DNA from: Lachnospiraceae bacterium
GTDB taxonomy: Bacteria; Bacillota; Clostridia; Lachnospirales; Lachnospiraceae
NCBI GenBank assembly: GCA_900771995.1
Contig: CAAGQC010000063.1
Span: forward strand, 1-43,326
DNA: 43,326 bases
Direction: 5' to 3'
The notes under the pieces: generated by a model
Told to the model about the DNA's origin: nothing
The model's input: only the letters and a program-made list of their open reading frames with translations
Databases searched by the model: none
Translations under genes and position numbers: made by a program
Shown here: one piece after another, positions 6,468-14,124 of the stretch
How the letters are laid out: every line of letters starts with the position of its first letter
How positions within the stretch are numbered: the stretch's first letter is position 1

Positions 6468-6947
6468 ATGTCGGACAGAAAAAAAGAACAGGCGGTGGAG
6501 CGTGCCCTGACGGAAGGGTATGAGAAGTATTACCGTCTTGCCTATAGTTATGCACATAATGAAGCGGACGCGCTGGATATTGTGCAGGAAGCAGCTTATA
6601 AAGCAATCTTAAAAAGTGACAGCCTGAAGGAGCCGCAATACGTGGAGACCTGGGTGTACCGGATCGTGGTGAACGAAGCCTGCAGCTTTCTGCGGAGCCG
6701 GAAAGAGAGTGCAGATGTGGATGAAATCCAGGCGGCCAGGGAAGATACCTATGAAGATATTGATTTGAAGCGGGCCATAGAAAATCTGGAGCCCAGGGAT
6801 CGTGCCATCGTAGTCCTGCGATTTTTCGAGGACAGGCAGCTGGAGGAGATCGCGTCGATCCTGGATGAGAACCTGAGCACGGTAAAGAGCAGGCTGTACC
6901 GGGTGATGAAAAAGCTGCGGCTGAATCTCGAAGGCACCACGGGATGA
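6468..6947 (+). CDS. sigV: ECF RNA polymerase sigma factor, SigV-like
   Basis: A 159-aa sigma-70 family protein of the two-domain ECF type. Region 2 is at about residues 15-75 (YYRLAYSYAHNEADALDIVQ, the core-binding and -10 helices). Region 4, a helix-turn-helix for -35 recognition, is at about 105-150 (LEEIASILDENLSTVKSRLYR). GAGGAAAGG just before the ATG at 6468 fixes the start. It sits directly upstream of an RsiV-like anti-sigma factor, so the pair matches the SigV-RsiV module, which in Bacillus and Enterococcus turns on lysozyme-resistance genes. An ECF-like promoter upstream suggests self-activation. The SigV name rests on the partner rather than on the sigma sequence alone. Confidence 0.85.
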   Translation: MSDRKKEQAVERALTEGYEKYYRLAYSYAHNEADALDIVQEAAYKAILKSDSLKEPQYVETWVYRIVVNEACSFLRSRKESADVDEIQAAREDTYEDIDLKRAIENLEPRDRAIVVLRFFEDRQLEEIASILDENLSTVKSRLYRVMKKLRLNLEGTTG

Positions 6948-7021
6948 CCCGGGGACTGTTGATACAGATATTTGCAGGACACAGACAGATACAGGCAAAG
7001 AGATAGGAAGAGATAACATGA

Positions 7022-7039
7022 CCGGTCCGAAAAGACCGG
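7022..7039 (+). promoter_or_regulatory. Hairpin just before the anti-sigma ribosome site
   Basis: CCGGTC-cgaaaa-GACCGG forms a perfect 6-bp stem ending 7 nt before the GGAG that serves the anti-sigma gene. There is no T-run, so it is not a terminator. It might tune translation or mRNA stability between the sigma and anti-sigma genes. Confidence 0.35.
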
Positions 7040-7055
7040 ACAGATGGAGATAAAT

Positions 7056-8033
7056 ATGACAGAACAGGAACAATGGAAACGTTTAAAAGAGGAGTATGAG
7101 AATATGACAATACCCGAGGCGGGACGGGAACGGCTGCAGGCCGGCATCGACAGAGCCCGGATGGAGAAAAAAAGAGCGCAGCGGGCCAGAAGACGCTCGG
7201 CATGGACGGCGGCAGCGGCAGCAGTGGTGGTGCTGATCGCCTTGCCCAATACCAACGTACAGATCGCCCATGCCATGGAAAATATTCCGGTGTTGGGAGG
7301 TCTTTTCCGGCTGGTGACGGTGCGGCAGTACAATTACAGCGATGAGAACCATGATGCGGAGATCAAACTGGCACAGATCACCTATGGGGAGGATATGGTG
7401 GAAGGCGCTCCCGTGGGAGAAATGGCAGTGGGTGCAGCAGCTCCAGAAGGAACAGAAGCCGGAAGTGCGGAAGGCACCGGGCAGGAAGCCGCGGTGGCAA
7501 AGCTGTCGGAAGATGGTGTGGAAGTGGTGAATCAGGACATGGAGGCCACGGTGGAGGAACTGATCCGCCAGTTTGAGGACACGTTATCCGAGGAAGGGTA
7601 TCACGGTCTGCATGTATCCCAGGAGGTCGTTACGGACAATGCCCGGTATTATACGGTGAAGCTGAGCACTCTGGAGACGGAGGCCAGCGGCTACGAGCAT
7701 AATCAGTTTTATACCATCGATAAGCAGACGGGAAATGTGGTGACACTGCCGGATCTGTTCGCAGAGGGAAGCGACTATCTTACCGTGATCAGCGAGAACA
7801 TTAAGACACAGATGCGGGAACAGATGGCGGCGGACGAAGGTGTGATCTATTTTCTGGATGACGAAGACATGCCGGAATTCAATTTCCAGGGGATCACGGA
7901 ACAGACGAATTTCTATTTTAATGAAAATGGGGATCTGGTCATTGCCTTTGACGAATACGAAGTGGCGCCCGGCTATATGGGAGCGCCGGAATTTGTGATT
8001 CCACAGGAAATTGTGGAAGCATTATATCAATAA
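7056..8033 (+). CDS. rsiV: RsiV-like anti-sigma factor with DUF3298 domain
   Basis: A 325-aa single-pass membrane protein. The N-terminal cytoplasmic part (1-48, rich in K/R/E) would hold the sigma factor. The membrane helix is about 49-64. An Ala/Glu-rich linker (about 100-150) follows, then an extracellular DUF3298 domain (about 160-325) with FYTIDKQTGNVVTLPDLF and the conserved tail NENGDLVIAFDEYEVAPGYM. In Bacillus subtilis RsiV this domain binds lysozyme directly, which exposes RsiV to signal peptidase and site-2 protease and frees SigV. GGAG at 7047-7050 supports the ATG at 7056 over the one at 7044. It lies 108 bp downstream of the sigma gene, in one transcription unit. Confidence 0.87.
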   Translation: MTEQEQWKRLKEEYENMTIPEAGRERLQAGIDRARMEKKRAQRARRRSAWTAAAAAVVVLIALPNTNVQIAHAMENIPVLGGLFRLVTVRQYNYSDENHDAEIKLAQITYGEDMVEGAPVGEMAVGAAAPEGTEAGSAEGTGQEAAVAKLSEDGVEVVNQDMEATVEELIRQFEDTLSEEGYHGLHVSQEVVTDNARYYTVKLSTLETEASGYEHNQFYTIDKQTGNVVTLPDLFAEGSDYLTVISENIKTQMREQMAADEGVIYFLDDEDMPEFNFQGITEQTNFYFNENGDLVIAFDEYEVAPGYMGAPEFVIPQEIVEALYQ

Positions 8034-8038
8034 CGTAC

Positions 8039-8068
8039 TTGTGGGAATCCCCTGCTTTCCTGTATAAT
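8039..8068 (+). promoter_or_regulatory. Probable promoter of the double-HTH regulator
   Basis: TTGTGG (8039-8044), an 18-bp spacer and a perfect TATAAT (8063-8068), immediately after the anti-sigma stop codon. Confidence 0.55.
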
Positions 8069-8105
8069 TCTCTTAAGGAATTGTTGTGCGAAAGGGGAAA
8101 ACAAC

Positions 8106-9851
8106 ATGGACAATAAGAGATTTCATGAGCAGTTGAATGAATATCTGGAGGAGTTGGACTGTACCGCAAAAGAATTGGGGGAAGTCTCGGGACTATCGGC
8201 AGCCACCCTCAGCAGATATCGTTCGGGCAGCCGGGTACCGGACGTGGATACCGAGGCTTTTAACGGCATATGTGAGGCAATCGGCAGAATAGCCGGACAG
8301 CGTGGGATAGAGACACTTACCAAAGAGAAAGCCAGGGAGAGCTTTTTACGTTGCCGGGATATGTCTGCCGTAGATAAAGAACAGTTGCGAACGAATTTCA
8401 ATCTGCTGGCGACTGCAGTGAATATGAATATGGCAAGGCTGTGCCAGCAGATCAATTATGACAGTTCCACGGTTTTTCGTTTTCGCAATGGTTCCCGGCA
8501 ACCGGCGGAGCCGGAAAAATTTGCGGAGGCTGTGGCAAAATATGTAGCGGAAAACTATACGGAAGCAGCGGAACGCGAGAAACTGGCCCGAATCCTGCAA
8601 TGTGATGTCTGTGAATTCGCTGAACAGGAGCATTATGCGGATAGAATCAAAAGATGGCTTTTGGAGCCGGGAAGGGAAAAGGAAAGCGGAGTAACCCATT
8701 TTCTGGAGCAACTGGACCGGTTTGATCTGAATGAGTATATCAAAGCTATTCATTTTGATGAATGGAAGATTCCCCCCACCATTCCTTTCCGGCTGTCTAC
8801 GTCGAAATCCTATACCGGTTTGAAAAATATGATGGAGGCGGAACTGGATTTTCTGAAGAATACGGTGTTAAGTAAATCCATGGATCCGGTGATCATGTAC
8901 AGTGACATGCCGATGGAAGAGATGGCAAAGGATCCGGAATTCCCGAAAAAATGGATGTTTGGCATGGCAATGATGTTGAAAAAAGGATTGCATCTGCACC
9001 AGATCCATAATCTGGATCGTTCTTTTGAGGAAATGATGCTGGGACTGGAAAGCTGGATCCCCATGTATATGACGGGACAGATCTCACCGTATTATCTGAA
9101 AGCGGGACAGGATCAGGTGTTCCTGCATTTTCTGAAAGTATCCGGATCGGTAGCTTTGACCGGAGAAGCTATCAGGGGGTATCACAGTGAGGGAAAATAC
9201 TATCTGGCCCGCTCTAAGGAGGAAGTGGCGTATTACCGGAAGCGTGCCGAAGAGCTTTTGAATTGCGCAAGCCCGCTGATGGAGATTTACCGGGAGGAAA
9301 ATGCAGGAGTATTCGAGGTATTCCTACGATCCGATGCAGAAACTGCCGGTGAGAGAAGAAATATTTTGTCGGCACCGCCGATATGGATTTTGGACAGAGA
9401 GTGGCTGGAAGCGTTTTTGCTACAGCGGGAAATACCAAAGGAGCAGAGGCGGAAGATCCTGGCCCATGCGGATACCTTGCGACAGCGCAATGAGCATATT
9501 TTACAGAAAAATCGTATAACAGATGAGATAACGCTGCCGGAACAGGAAGAATTCGTACAATACCCGATAAATCTTTCACTCAGCGGAATGTTTTGTGAGA
9601 CGGATATTTTTTACACATGGGAGGAATATCAGGAACATCTGGAGCAGATGAGAAAGTATGCTCAGGCACACGAAAATTATATTTTGAAAGAGACGAAGGC
9701 TCAGACATTCCGGAATCTGCAGATACAGATCCATGAAGAAAAATGGGCCATGGTGTCCAAGGGAAAAGCACCGGCGATCCATTTCGTGATCTATCACTCC
9801 CGTTTAAGGGAGGCTATAGAACAGTTTGTACCGCCGGTGGTGGAGAACTAA
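8106..9851 (+). CDS. Large protein with two XRE-type helix-turn-helix motifs, function unknown
   Basis: A 581-aa protein. Residues about 15-60 form a Cro/C1-type HTH (TAKELGEVSGLSAATLSRYR, then GSRVPD). A second, similar HTH lies at about 95-140 (MARLCQQINYDSSTVFRFR, then NGSRQPAEPEKF). The two share the pattern '(S/T)xxRxRxGSRxP', so they look like an internal duplication. The remaining 440 residues have no domain I recognise, no membrane segment and no catalytic motif; they are rich in E, M and aromatic residues, as in a helical sensor or oligomerisation region. Start: AAAGGGG lies about 8 nt before the ATG. I believe long HTH proteins of this layout recur in Lachnospiraceae, but I know of no described function. 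Its 3' end overlaps the stop of the convergent zinc-ribbon gene by 3 bp, leaving no room for a terminator. Confidence 0.75.
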   Translation: MDNKRFHEQLNEYLEELDCTAKELGEVSGLSAATLSRYRSGSRVPDVDTEAFNGICEAIGRIAGQRGIETLTKEKARESFLRCRDMSAVDKEQLRTNFNLLATAVNMNMARLCQQINYDSSTVFRFRNGSRQPAEPEKFAEAVAKYVAENYTEAAEREKLARILQCDVCEFAEQEHYADRIKRWLLEPGREKESGVTHFLEQLDRFDLNEYIKAIHFDEWKIPPTIPFRLSTSKSYTGLKNMMEAELDFLKNTVLSKSMDPVIMYSDMPMEEMAKDPEFPKKWMFGMAMMLKKGLHLHQIHNLDRSFEEMMLGLESWIPMYMTGQISPYYLKAGQDQVFLHFLKVSGSVALTGEAIRGYHSEGKYYLARSKEEVAYYRKRAEELLNCASPLMEIYREENAGVFEVFLRSDAETAGERRNILSAPPIWILDREWLEAFLLQREIPKEQRRKILAHADTLRQRNEHILQKNRITDEITLPEQEEFVQYPINLSLSGMFCETDIFYTWEEYQEHLEQMRKYAQAHENYILKETKAQTFRNLQIQIHEEKWAMVSKGKAPAIHFVIYHSRLREAIEQFVPPVVEN

Positions 9852-11047
9852 TGACGCTCCAGTTCTTCCCATTCGGGTCCCAATTGCAGACTTCCGTCTT
9901 TGCTTCCCACAAAGGTGTCGTTATGGCGGTAGATGTGCTCATAGCCTACATCTGCCTCATAACCTCTTCCGGTGGAATCTGTATACATATTCACACCGCG
10001 GATACCATCTGAGGATCTGTCATAGATCCGGTCCATCTGCCGGCTGTGGTCATGAATCCCCTGATTGACAATATCTGAGGTTTCTGACAGTGTGCGGGAT
10101 ATCTGCTGTGAAGAACGGATGGCGTTCTGCTGTCGCTGCATGGCACCCTGTATCTGAATCTGCTGCGTGTTCCGAAGCTCTTCATCCTGCAATGCAAAAT
10201 ACAGGGGAGCATAGCGCAGCTCGGCAAGGAATTTATCAAAGATCCCTTCGTAAGAGTCTTTTTCCACATGGGGATACACCAACAGCAGATCAAAAGAACG
10301 GCCCCAGTCAAAACTTCCCATCCCTCCGATGCCATACATGGCACCCATAAAAGCCATCCCTTTTTTTAACAGGTCCATGACATCCGGAGAACCGCCGGAA
10401 GATTCTTTCGGAGCTTTAGCGAGGATCGTGGCAAAATATCCGTCATAGACCATATTGTTTTGCTGGAAGCGGAACTGGAATTTCCCGGCCTCCGTCAGAA
10501 CATTTTTTTCCAGCTTTTGAGAAGCCTCCTGCTGAAAAAGAAGTGCTTTTTTCTGTAAAAGTTCGCCGGAACAGGGACGCATCTGGATCTGCGGAACTCC
10601 GCAGATGGCGGAGATCCGCTCTACGGCATATTGAGAGAGCGGAACCATTCTGCGATAACATACCAGGGAACGGGGATCCAGCTGATAGTCGCGGGGACCC
10701 ATACCGGGCAGAGAAGATCCGGGAGTGTAGTCTTTATAATAGGCAAAGGGCAGGAAAATAAGCCGGGCACCCTCCGGGGATTGAAGCTGTAGGGCTTTGC
10801 AGACAGCGGCCAGGGTGGAAACGGAATTGTCGTCGATAACACGGCAGGACCAGCCATTGGGAATATAGGCCTGATATAAAGGGCCTCTGCCGGCATAGTC
10901 GATGCGATGTATTTCGGAAACCTTTTCTTCTCGAACGGAGGATAAAATATATTCAGTATCACAATATTCACAGCGGATTCTGAGGGCGCCATAGGGCACT
11001 TTCAGAGAATGACCGCAGTTTCTGCATTTCACTTCTGTGTATTCCAT
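9848..11047 (-). CDS. Zinc-ribbon protein of unknown function
   Basis: A 399-aa protein. The N-terminus carries a four-Cys zinc ribbon (C8-x2-C11 ... C26-x2-C29; CRNCG and CEYCDTEY). Residues about 60-250 contain a globular region with PNGWSCRV, which resembles a 'PsbP/DUF'-like beta fold only superficially. A Gly/Met-rich stretch (about 235-255, MDLLKKGMAFMGAMYGIGG) may be a short hydrophobic helix. The C-terminal 100 residues are Gln/Arg/Ser-rich and probably coiled coil. There is no signal peptide. The start at 11047 is chosen because GAAAGGGA lies just upstream on the minus strand; an upstream ATG (11101) has no such site. It runs toward, and overlaps, the double-HTH gene by 3 bp. A minus-strand TATAAT at 11100-11105 could be its -10. 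Function not recognised. Confidence 0.72.
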   Translation of the reverse strand: MEYTEVKCRNCGHSLKVPYGALRIRCEYCDTEYILSSVREEKVSEIHRIDYAGRGPLYQAYIPNGWSCRVIDDNSVSTLAAVCKALQLQSPEGARLIFLPFAYYKDYTPGSSLPGMGPRDYQLDPRSLVCYRRMVPLSQYAVERISAICGVPQIQMRPCSGELLQKKALLFQQEASQKLEKNVLTEAGKFQFRFQQNNMVYDGYFATILAKAPKESSGGSPDVMDLLKKGMAFMGAMYGIGGMGSFDWGRSFDLLLVYPHVEKDSYEGIFDKFLAELRYAPLYFALQDEELRNTQQIQIQGAMQRQQNAIRSSQQISRTLSETSDIVNQGIHDHSRQMDRIYDRSSDGIRGVNMYTDSTGRGYEADVGYEHIYRHNDTFVGSKDGSLQLGPEWEELERH

Positions 11048-11134
11048 AGAATTCCCTTTCTTTTTATCGGTTGACAGGGTCGACGATGATTTCCCTTTCA
11101 TTATATAAGGTGTCGGAAAACAAAAAGCTAAAAA

Positions 11135-11149
11135 TTTCCAATTTGGAAA
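11135..11149. promoter_or_regulatory. Palindrome in a divergent promoter region (operator candidate)
   Basis: TTTCCAA-T-TTGGAAA is a perfect inverted repeat between the divergent zinc-ribbon and lipoprotein genes. An overlapping ATTTGG...CCAAAT pair follows. A plus-strand TACAAT (11193-11198) and a minus-strand TATAAT (11100-11105) flank it, so a repressor bound here could control both genes. Confidence 0.35.
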
Positions 11150-11233
11150 ATGCCAAATCGGAAAATGGAAACCTGCCTGTGATAGTTTCCGTTACAATAA
11201 AAGCAGAAGAAAACGGAAACGGAGGCGGGAGGA

Positions 11234-12325
11234 TTGAAGAGAAAGATTTTTGGCATGTTGGTTCTTATTGGGCTGTGTGTGGTATGCAGTGCCTGTGGAA
11301 ATCCGGCGGAACGGGAAACAGTATCTGTGGAAACACAGGGAACGGTAGAGGAATCTTGGGAGAAATATAAGGACTATGACGGCTATGGATATTGCGACCA
11401 AGACGGCCATCTGAAGTATTATATAGAGATCGGGGAGAAACTCCGGCTACACTGTTTTTTCCAGTCGGGAAGTCCGGAGTATGAGGAGAAAATATATACG
11501 CTGTATTTACAGGAAGAGGGAAATGCAGACGGGGAACTTGAGATCCGGCAGATCACCGATGAAAACGGGCAGGATCTGTCAGACAGTTTTTCCATGTTGA
11601 AGATTGCCTTTGAAACGGATCAGGTGCGATTGCAGGTAGAGCGGAGAGAGGAACGGATGGCCGGAGGAGATTCGGATAATATCCAGACAGGAGAATATTT
11701 GCTGCTTCCCGGACAGGGAGTGCAGGAAAGTGAAGCGCAGACGCAGACAATTCCAAAGGAAAGCGGGGAACTGCTGGCAATGGCAAGAGCAGGCTATGAA
11801 AGAGAAAGCGGATTCCTTGCGCCGGAAGCGGAATGTGTGGAGAATGGAGACGGAACTTATACCATCCATTTATATGAGATCGTACCACAGGAGGATGGCA
11901 GCTGGCATACGGCTACTTCCTGCTGGTATACTGTAAATGGTTTCGGGGAGGGGACGGATGATACGATGGGAGACCGGATACAATTACCGGAGCTTTCCGT
12001 GGCAGAAGTAGCGGAATATCTGCCTACGCCAGTAAAACTTACCTATTTGCAGGAGGGAGAGGCTGCAAGTGAATGGGAGATCACGGATGCCGATGTTATT
12101 TGGGAGTGCAGGAAAACCCTGCAGCAGATAACCATAGGGGAGCAGACCAATCAGCGTGCCACCGATGCGGGGGAATCGTTTTGCTTTGAACTGGCGGACG
12201 GAAGCACATGGACGGTCCGTTTTGAAGCAGGCAGATTGTTAAAGGGAAGCGTATGCTTCGAAACGGAAGGATATCAGGAATTGCATAGAGTTGTGAAAGA
12301 TTATCTGACGGAGGAGGGATTATAA
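11234..12325 (+). CDS. Putative lipoprotein, function unknown
   Basis: A 363-aa protein with a class II signal peptide: a basic n-region (MKRK), a hydrophobic core, and a lipobox VCSAC with acylated Cys21. It starts at TTG, with GGAGG 8 nt upstream. The later in-frame ATG (11255) would remove the basic n-region, so TTG is preferred. The mature part is acidic and Gln/Glu-rich with no domain I recognise; a segment with CVENGDGTYTIHLYEIVPQ (about 200-225) looks like a beta-sheet module. It is translationally coupled to the next lipoprotein (TAATG overlap), so the two probably act together at the outer face of the membrane. Confidence 0.75.
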   Translation: MKRKIFGMLVLIGLCVVCSACGNPAERETVSVETQGTVEESWEKYKDYDGYGYCDQDGHLKYYIEIGEKLRLHCFFQSGSPEYEEKIYTLYLQEEGNADGELEIRQITDENGQDLSDSFSMLKIAFETDQVRLQVERREERMAGGDSDNIQTGEYLLLPGQGVQESEAQTQTIPKESGELLAMARAGYERESGFLAPEAECVENGDGTYTIHLYEIVPQEDGSWHTATSCWYTVNGFGEGTDDTMGDRIQLPELSVAEVAEYLPTPVKLTYLQEGEAASEWEITDADVIWECRKTLQQITIGEQTNQRATDAGESFCFELADGSTWTVRFEAGRLLKGSVCFETEGYQELHRVVKDYLTEEGL

Positions 12326-13419
12326 TGAAGCGCAAATGGTTTTTCATCCTATTAATGATGACGGCCACATTGACAATCGGCGGCTGCGGGGAAAATGCTG
12401 TCGAAGGGGAAGAAACCACTGCACAGGCAGCAGTTTCTCAGACGGAATCGTCGGCGGAGCCGGTGACAGAAGAAAGCACGGAGAATGCAGTGGCGGAAGA
12501 ACAGAATTTTACGATCACACCGCTTTACTCTGGACTGGAACTGGAACCTTATGTATGTGAGGATTTTTCCATGGAAATACCCCAGGGCTGGAGGGTGGAA
12601 TGCACCCAGACGATAGCGGGAATGCAGCATGCGATCCATGTGTATGATCCCGAATGTCCGGTGAATCAGATCTTGTTCATCCTGAAGGCGGAGCCTTTGT
12701 ATATGGATGAGACCTTACAATATTTATTTTCCACTTATGGGGAGGAATGGGGATTATATCCGATCCTGAGTGATGTGTCGACCGAAGGATTTTTCAATGT
12801 ATTTTCGGAATACGCAGATGCTATAGAAACACATCCTGCCTATAGCACCATCCGGTTGCCGAGAATACGGGAGGTGACTCCTCTGGAAGGGTATGAACAG
12901 ACGGATACTCTGGTGTATGCGGATTTCTGGCAGGATGATACAGAGGGAGAAGGGATGTTTTACACGGATCTGGAGCCCTTCAGCAATCCTGCTATGGGGA
13001 CCGGTTATTATATGGCTTATAATGTGATCGCCGTGACGGCCGGGAAAGATACCTTCCAGAACTGGGAGGAGATTCTGACCAAAAGTCTGAGTACGCTGGA
13101 TTATTCCCAGAGCTTTGTGAATTATGCCATGGGGCAGAGTGACCAGCAGGTCGCAACTTCCAGACAGCTCAGCCAGGCAGCAGCGGAGATGTCCGACAGT
13201 ATTATGTCATCCTGGGAGAACCGGAACAAGAGTGATGATATTATACGGCAGAAACAGAGTGATGCAACGTTTGGTTATGAAAGAGTAATGGACACAGAGA
13301 CCGGGGAAATCTACCAGACAGAAAACGGTTTTACCGACTGGTATGATGGAGAACGATACCAGCCTATCACGGATGAACAATATACAGAAGCAGTCAAAGG
13401 AGAATTTTCCTGGAAATAA
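12325..13419 (+). CDS. Putative lipoprotein, function unknown
   Basis: A 364-aa protein. The signal peptide MKRKWFFILLMMTATLTIGGC gives lipidated Cys21. It is followed by a Glu/Thr/Ala-rich linker (about 25-65) typical of surface-tethered proteins. A central domain (about 80-250) starts with a 'FSMEIPQGWRVE' strand, as in proteins with a PsbP/Mog1-like fold; this is a weak resemblance. The C-terminal part (about 275-364) contains YERVMDTETGEIYQTENGF and Tyr/Asp-rich strands. Its start overlaps the previous stop by one base, indicating one operon. A terminator follows. Function not recognised. Confidence 0.75.
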   Translation: MKRKWFFILLMMTATLTIGGCGENAVEGEETTAQAAVSQTESSAEPVTEESTENAVAEEQNFTITPLYSGLELEPYVCEDFSMEIPQGWRVECTQTIAGMQHAIHVYDPECPVNQILFILKAEPLYMDETLQYLFSTYGEEWGLYPILSDVSTEGFFNVFSEYADAIETHPAYSTIRLPRIREVTPLEGYEQTDTLVYADFWQDDTEGEGMFYTDLEPFSNPAMGTGYYMAYNVIAVTAGKDTFQNWEEILTKSLSTLDYSQSFVNYAMGQSDQQVATSRQLSQAAAEMSDSIMSSWENRNKSDDIIRQKQSDATFGYERVMDTETGEIYQTENGFTDWYDGERYQPITDEQYTEAVKGEFSWK

Positions 13420-13440
13420 AGTATCTCTAAAAGCCAAAAT

Positions 13441-13482
13441 TCCCGCATATCTTGGAACAAAAGGATATGCGGGAGTTTTTTT
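13441..13482 (+). terminator. Terminator whose 3' arm holds the next gene's ribosome site
   Basis: TCCCGCATATC (13441-13451) and GATATGCGGGA (13464-13474) form an 11-bp perfect stem, followed by GT7. The T-run ends directly at the ATG of the amidase gene (13483). GGGAG (13471-13475), placed 7 nt before that ATG, is the only ribosome site available and lies in the 3' arm. The hairpin therefore both terminates the lipoprotein operon and hides the amidase ribosome site in read-through RNA. Confidence 0.85.
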
Positions 13483-14007
13483 ATGCCATTAATCGTTTTG
13501 GATGCGGGCCACGGTGGCTCCAACCCGGGGGCCACATATAACGGAAGAAAGGAAAGTGAGGATGTTCTGGCGCTGACGCTGGCAGTGGGGAGCATTTTAG
13601 AGGAAAACGGAGTGGATGTGTATTACACCCGGACTACGGATGTCTACGAGTCCCCTTATCAGAAAGCACAGGAGGGAAATGAGGTGGGAGGAGATTATTT
13701 CGTCTCGATCCACCGCAATTCCAGTCCTTATCCGAACCAGTACAGTGGCGTGGAGAGTCTGGTCTATAACCGTTACGGAGCGGCGGCCCGGATGGCGTAC
13801 AATATCAACGCCAGACTGGAACAGGTGGGCTTCGTGAATCTGGGAGTGAACGAACGGCCGAATCTGGTGGTGTTGAACAGCACGAATATGCCGGCAGTGT
13901 TGGTGGAAGTAGGATTCATCAATACGGATGCGGACAACGAACTTTTCGACAGCCGCTTCGATGAGATCGCCCGGGCCATCGCGGACGGGATTCTGGAGAG
14001 TATATGA
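13483..14007 (+). CDS. N-acetylmuramoyl-L-alanine amidase (Amidase_3), no signal peptide
   Basis: A 174-aa enzyme consisting of only the zinc-dependent Amidase_3 domain, which cuts the MurNAc-L-Ala bond in peptidoglycan. Zinc ligands are His10 (DAGHGG), Glu24 (GRKESED) and His77 (SIHRN); the catalytic Glu is Glu142 (VEVGF). It has no signal peptide and no SH3, SPOR or LysM wall-binding domain. It would act from inside the cell, as CwlC-like mother-cell lysis enzymes and phage endolysins do, or be exported by a non-classical route. No phage genes surround it. The start is tied to a GGGAG within the upstream terminator stem. The Pho box of pstS begins 2 bp after its stop codon. Confidence 0.9.
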   Translation: MPLIVLDAGHGGSNPGATYNGRKESEDVLALTLAVGSILEENGVDVYYTRTTDVYESPYQKAQEGNEVGGDYFVSIHRNSSPYPNQYSGVESLVYNRYGAAARMAYNINARLEQVGFVNLGVNERPNLVVLNSTNMPAVLVEVGFINTDADNELFDSRFDEIARAIADGILESI

Positions 14008-14009
14008 TT

Positions 14010-14051
14010 TTACCTAAACCTTACAAACATCTTACCACACTGTGATATTAT
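14010..14051 (+). promoter_or_regulatory. Pho box and promoter of the pst operon
   Basis: Three direct repeats at an exact 11-bp period, TTACCT (14010), TTACAA (14021) and TTACCA (14032), match the TTAACA-N5 repeat pattern bound by PhoP in Bacillus. A -10 TATTAT follows at 14046-14051. The second repeat sits where a -35 box would be, which fits activation by a bound regulator. A PhoP-like regulator is encoded at 20543. Confidence 0.8.
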
Positions 14052-14124
14052 GTGAATTTCCTTCATGCTAGTATGTCAATGTAATCAAGAGAAAGAAAAA
14101 CAAACAACATGGAGGAACATTATT

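Noticed and set aside
7022..7039. Attenuator between sigma and anti-sigma genes
   Set aside because: The hairpin is real but no T-run follows, so termination is not supported; kept only as a possible leader structure.
6430..7203. Minus-strand ORF across the sigma factor
   Set aside because: Shadow; low-complexity Ser/Pro/Cys composition and no start signals.
13483..14007. Prophage endolysin
   Set aside because: No holin, tail or integrase genes nearby; neighbours are chromosomal lipoprotein and pst genes.
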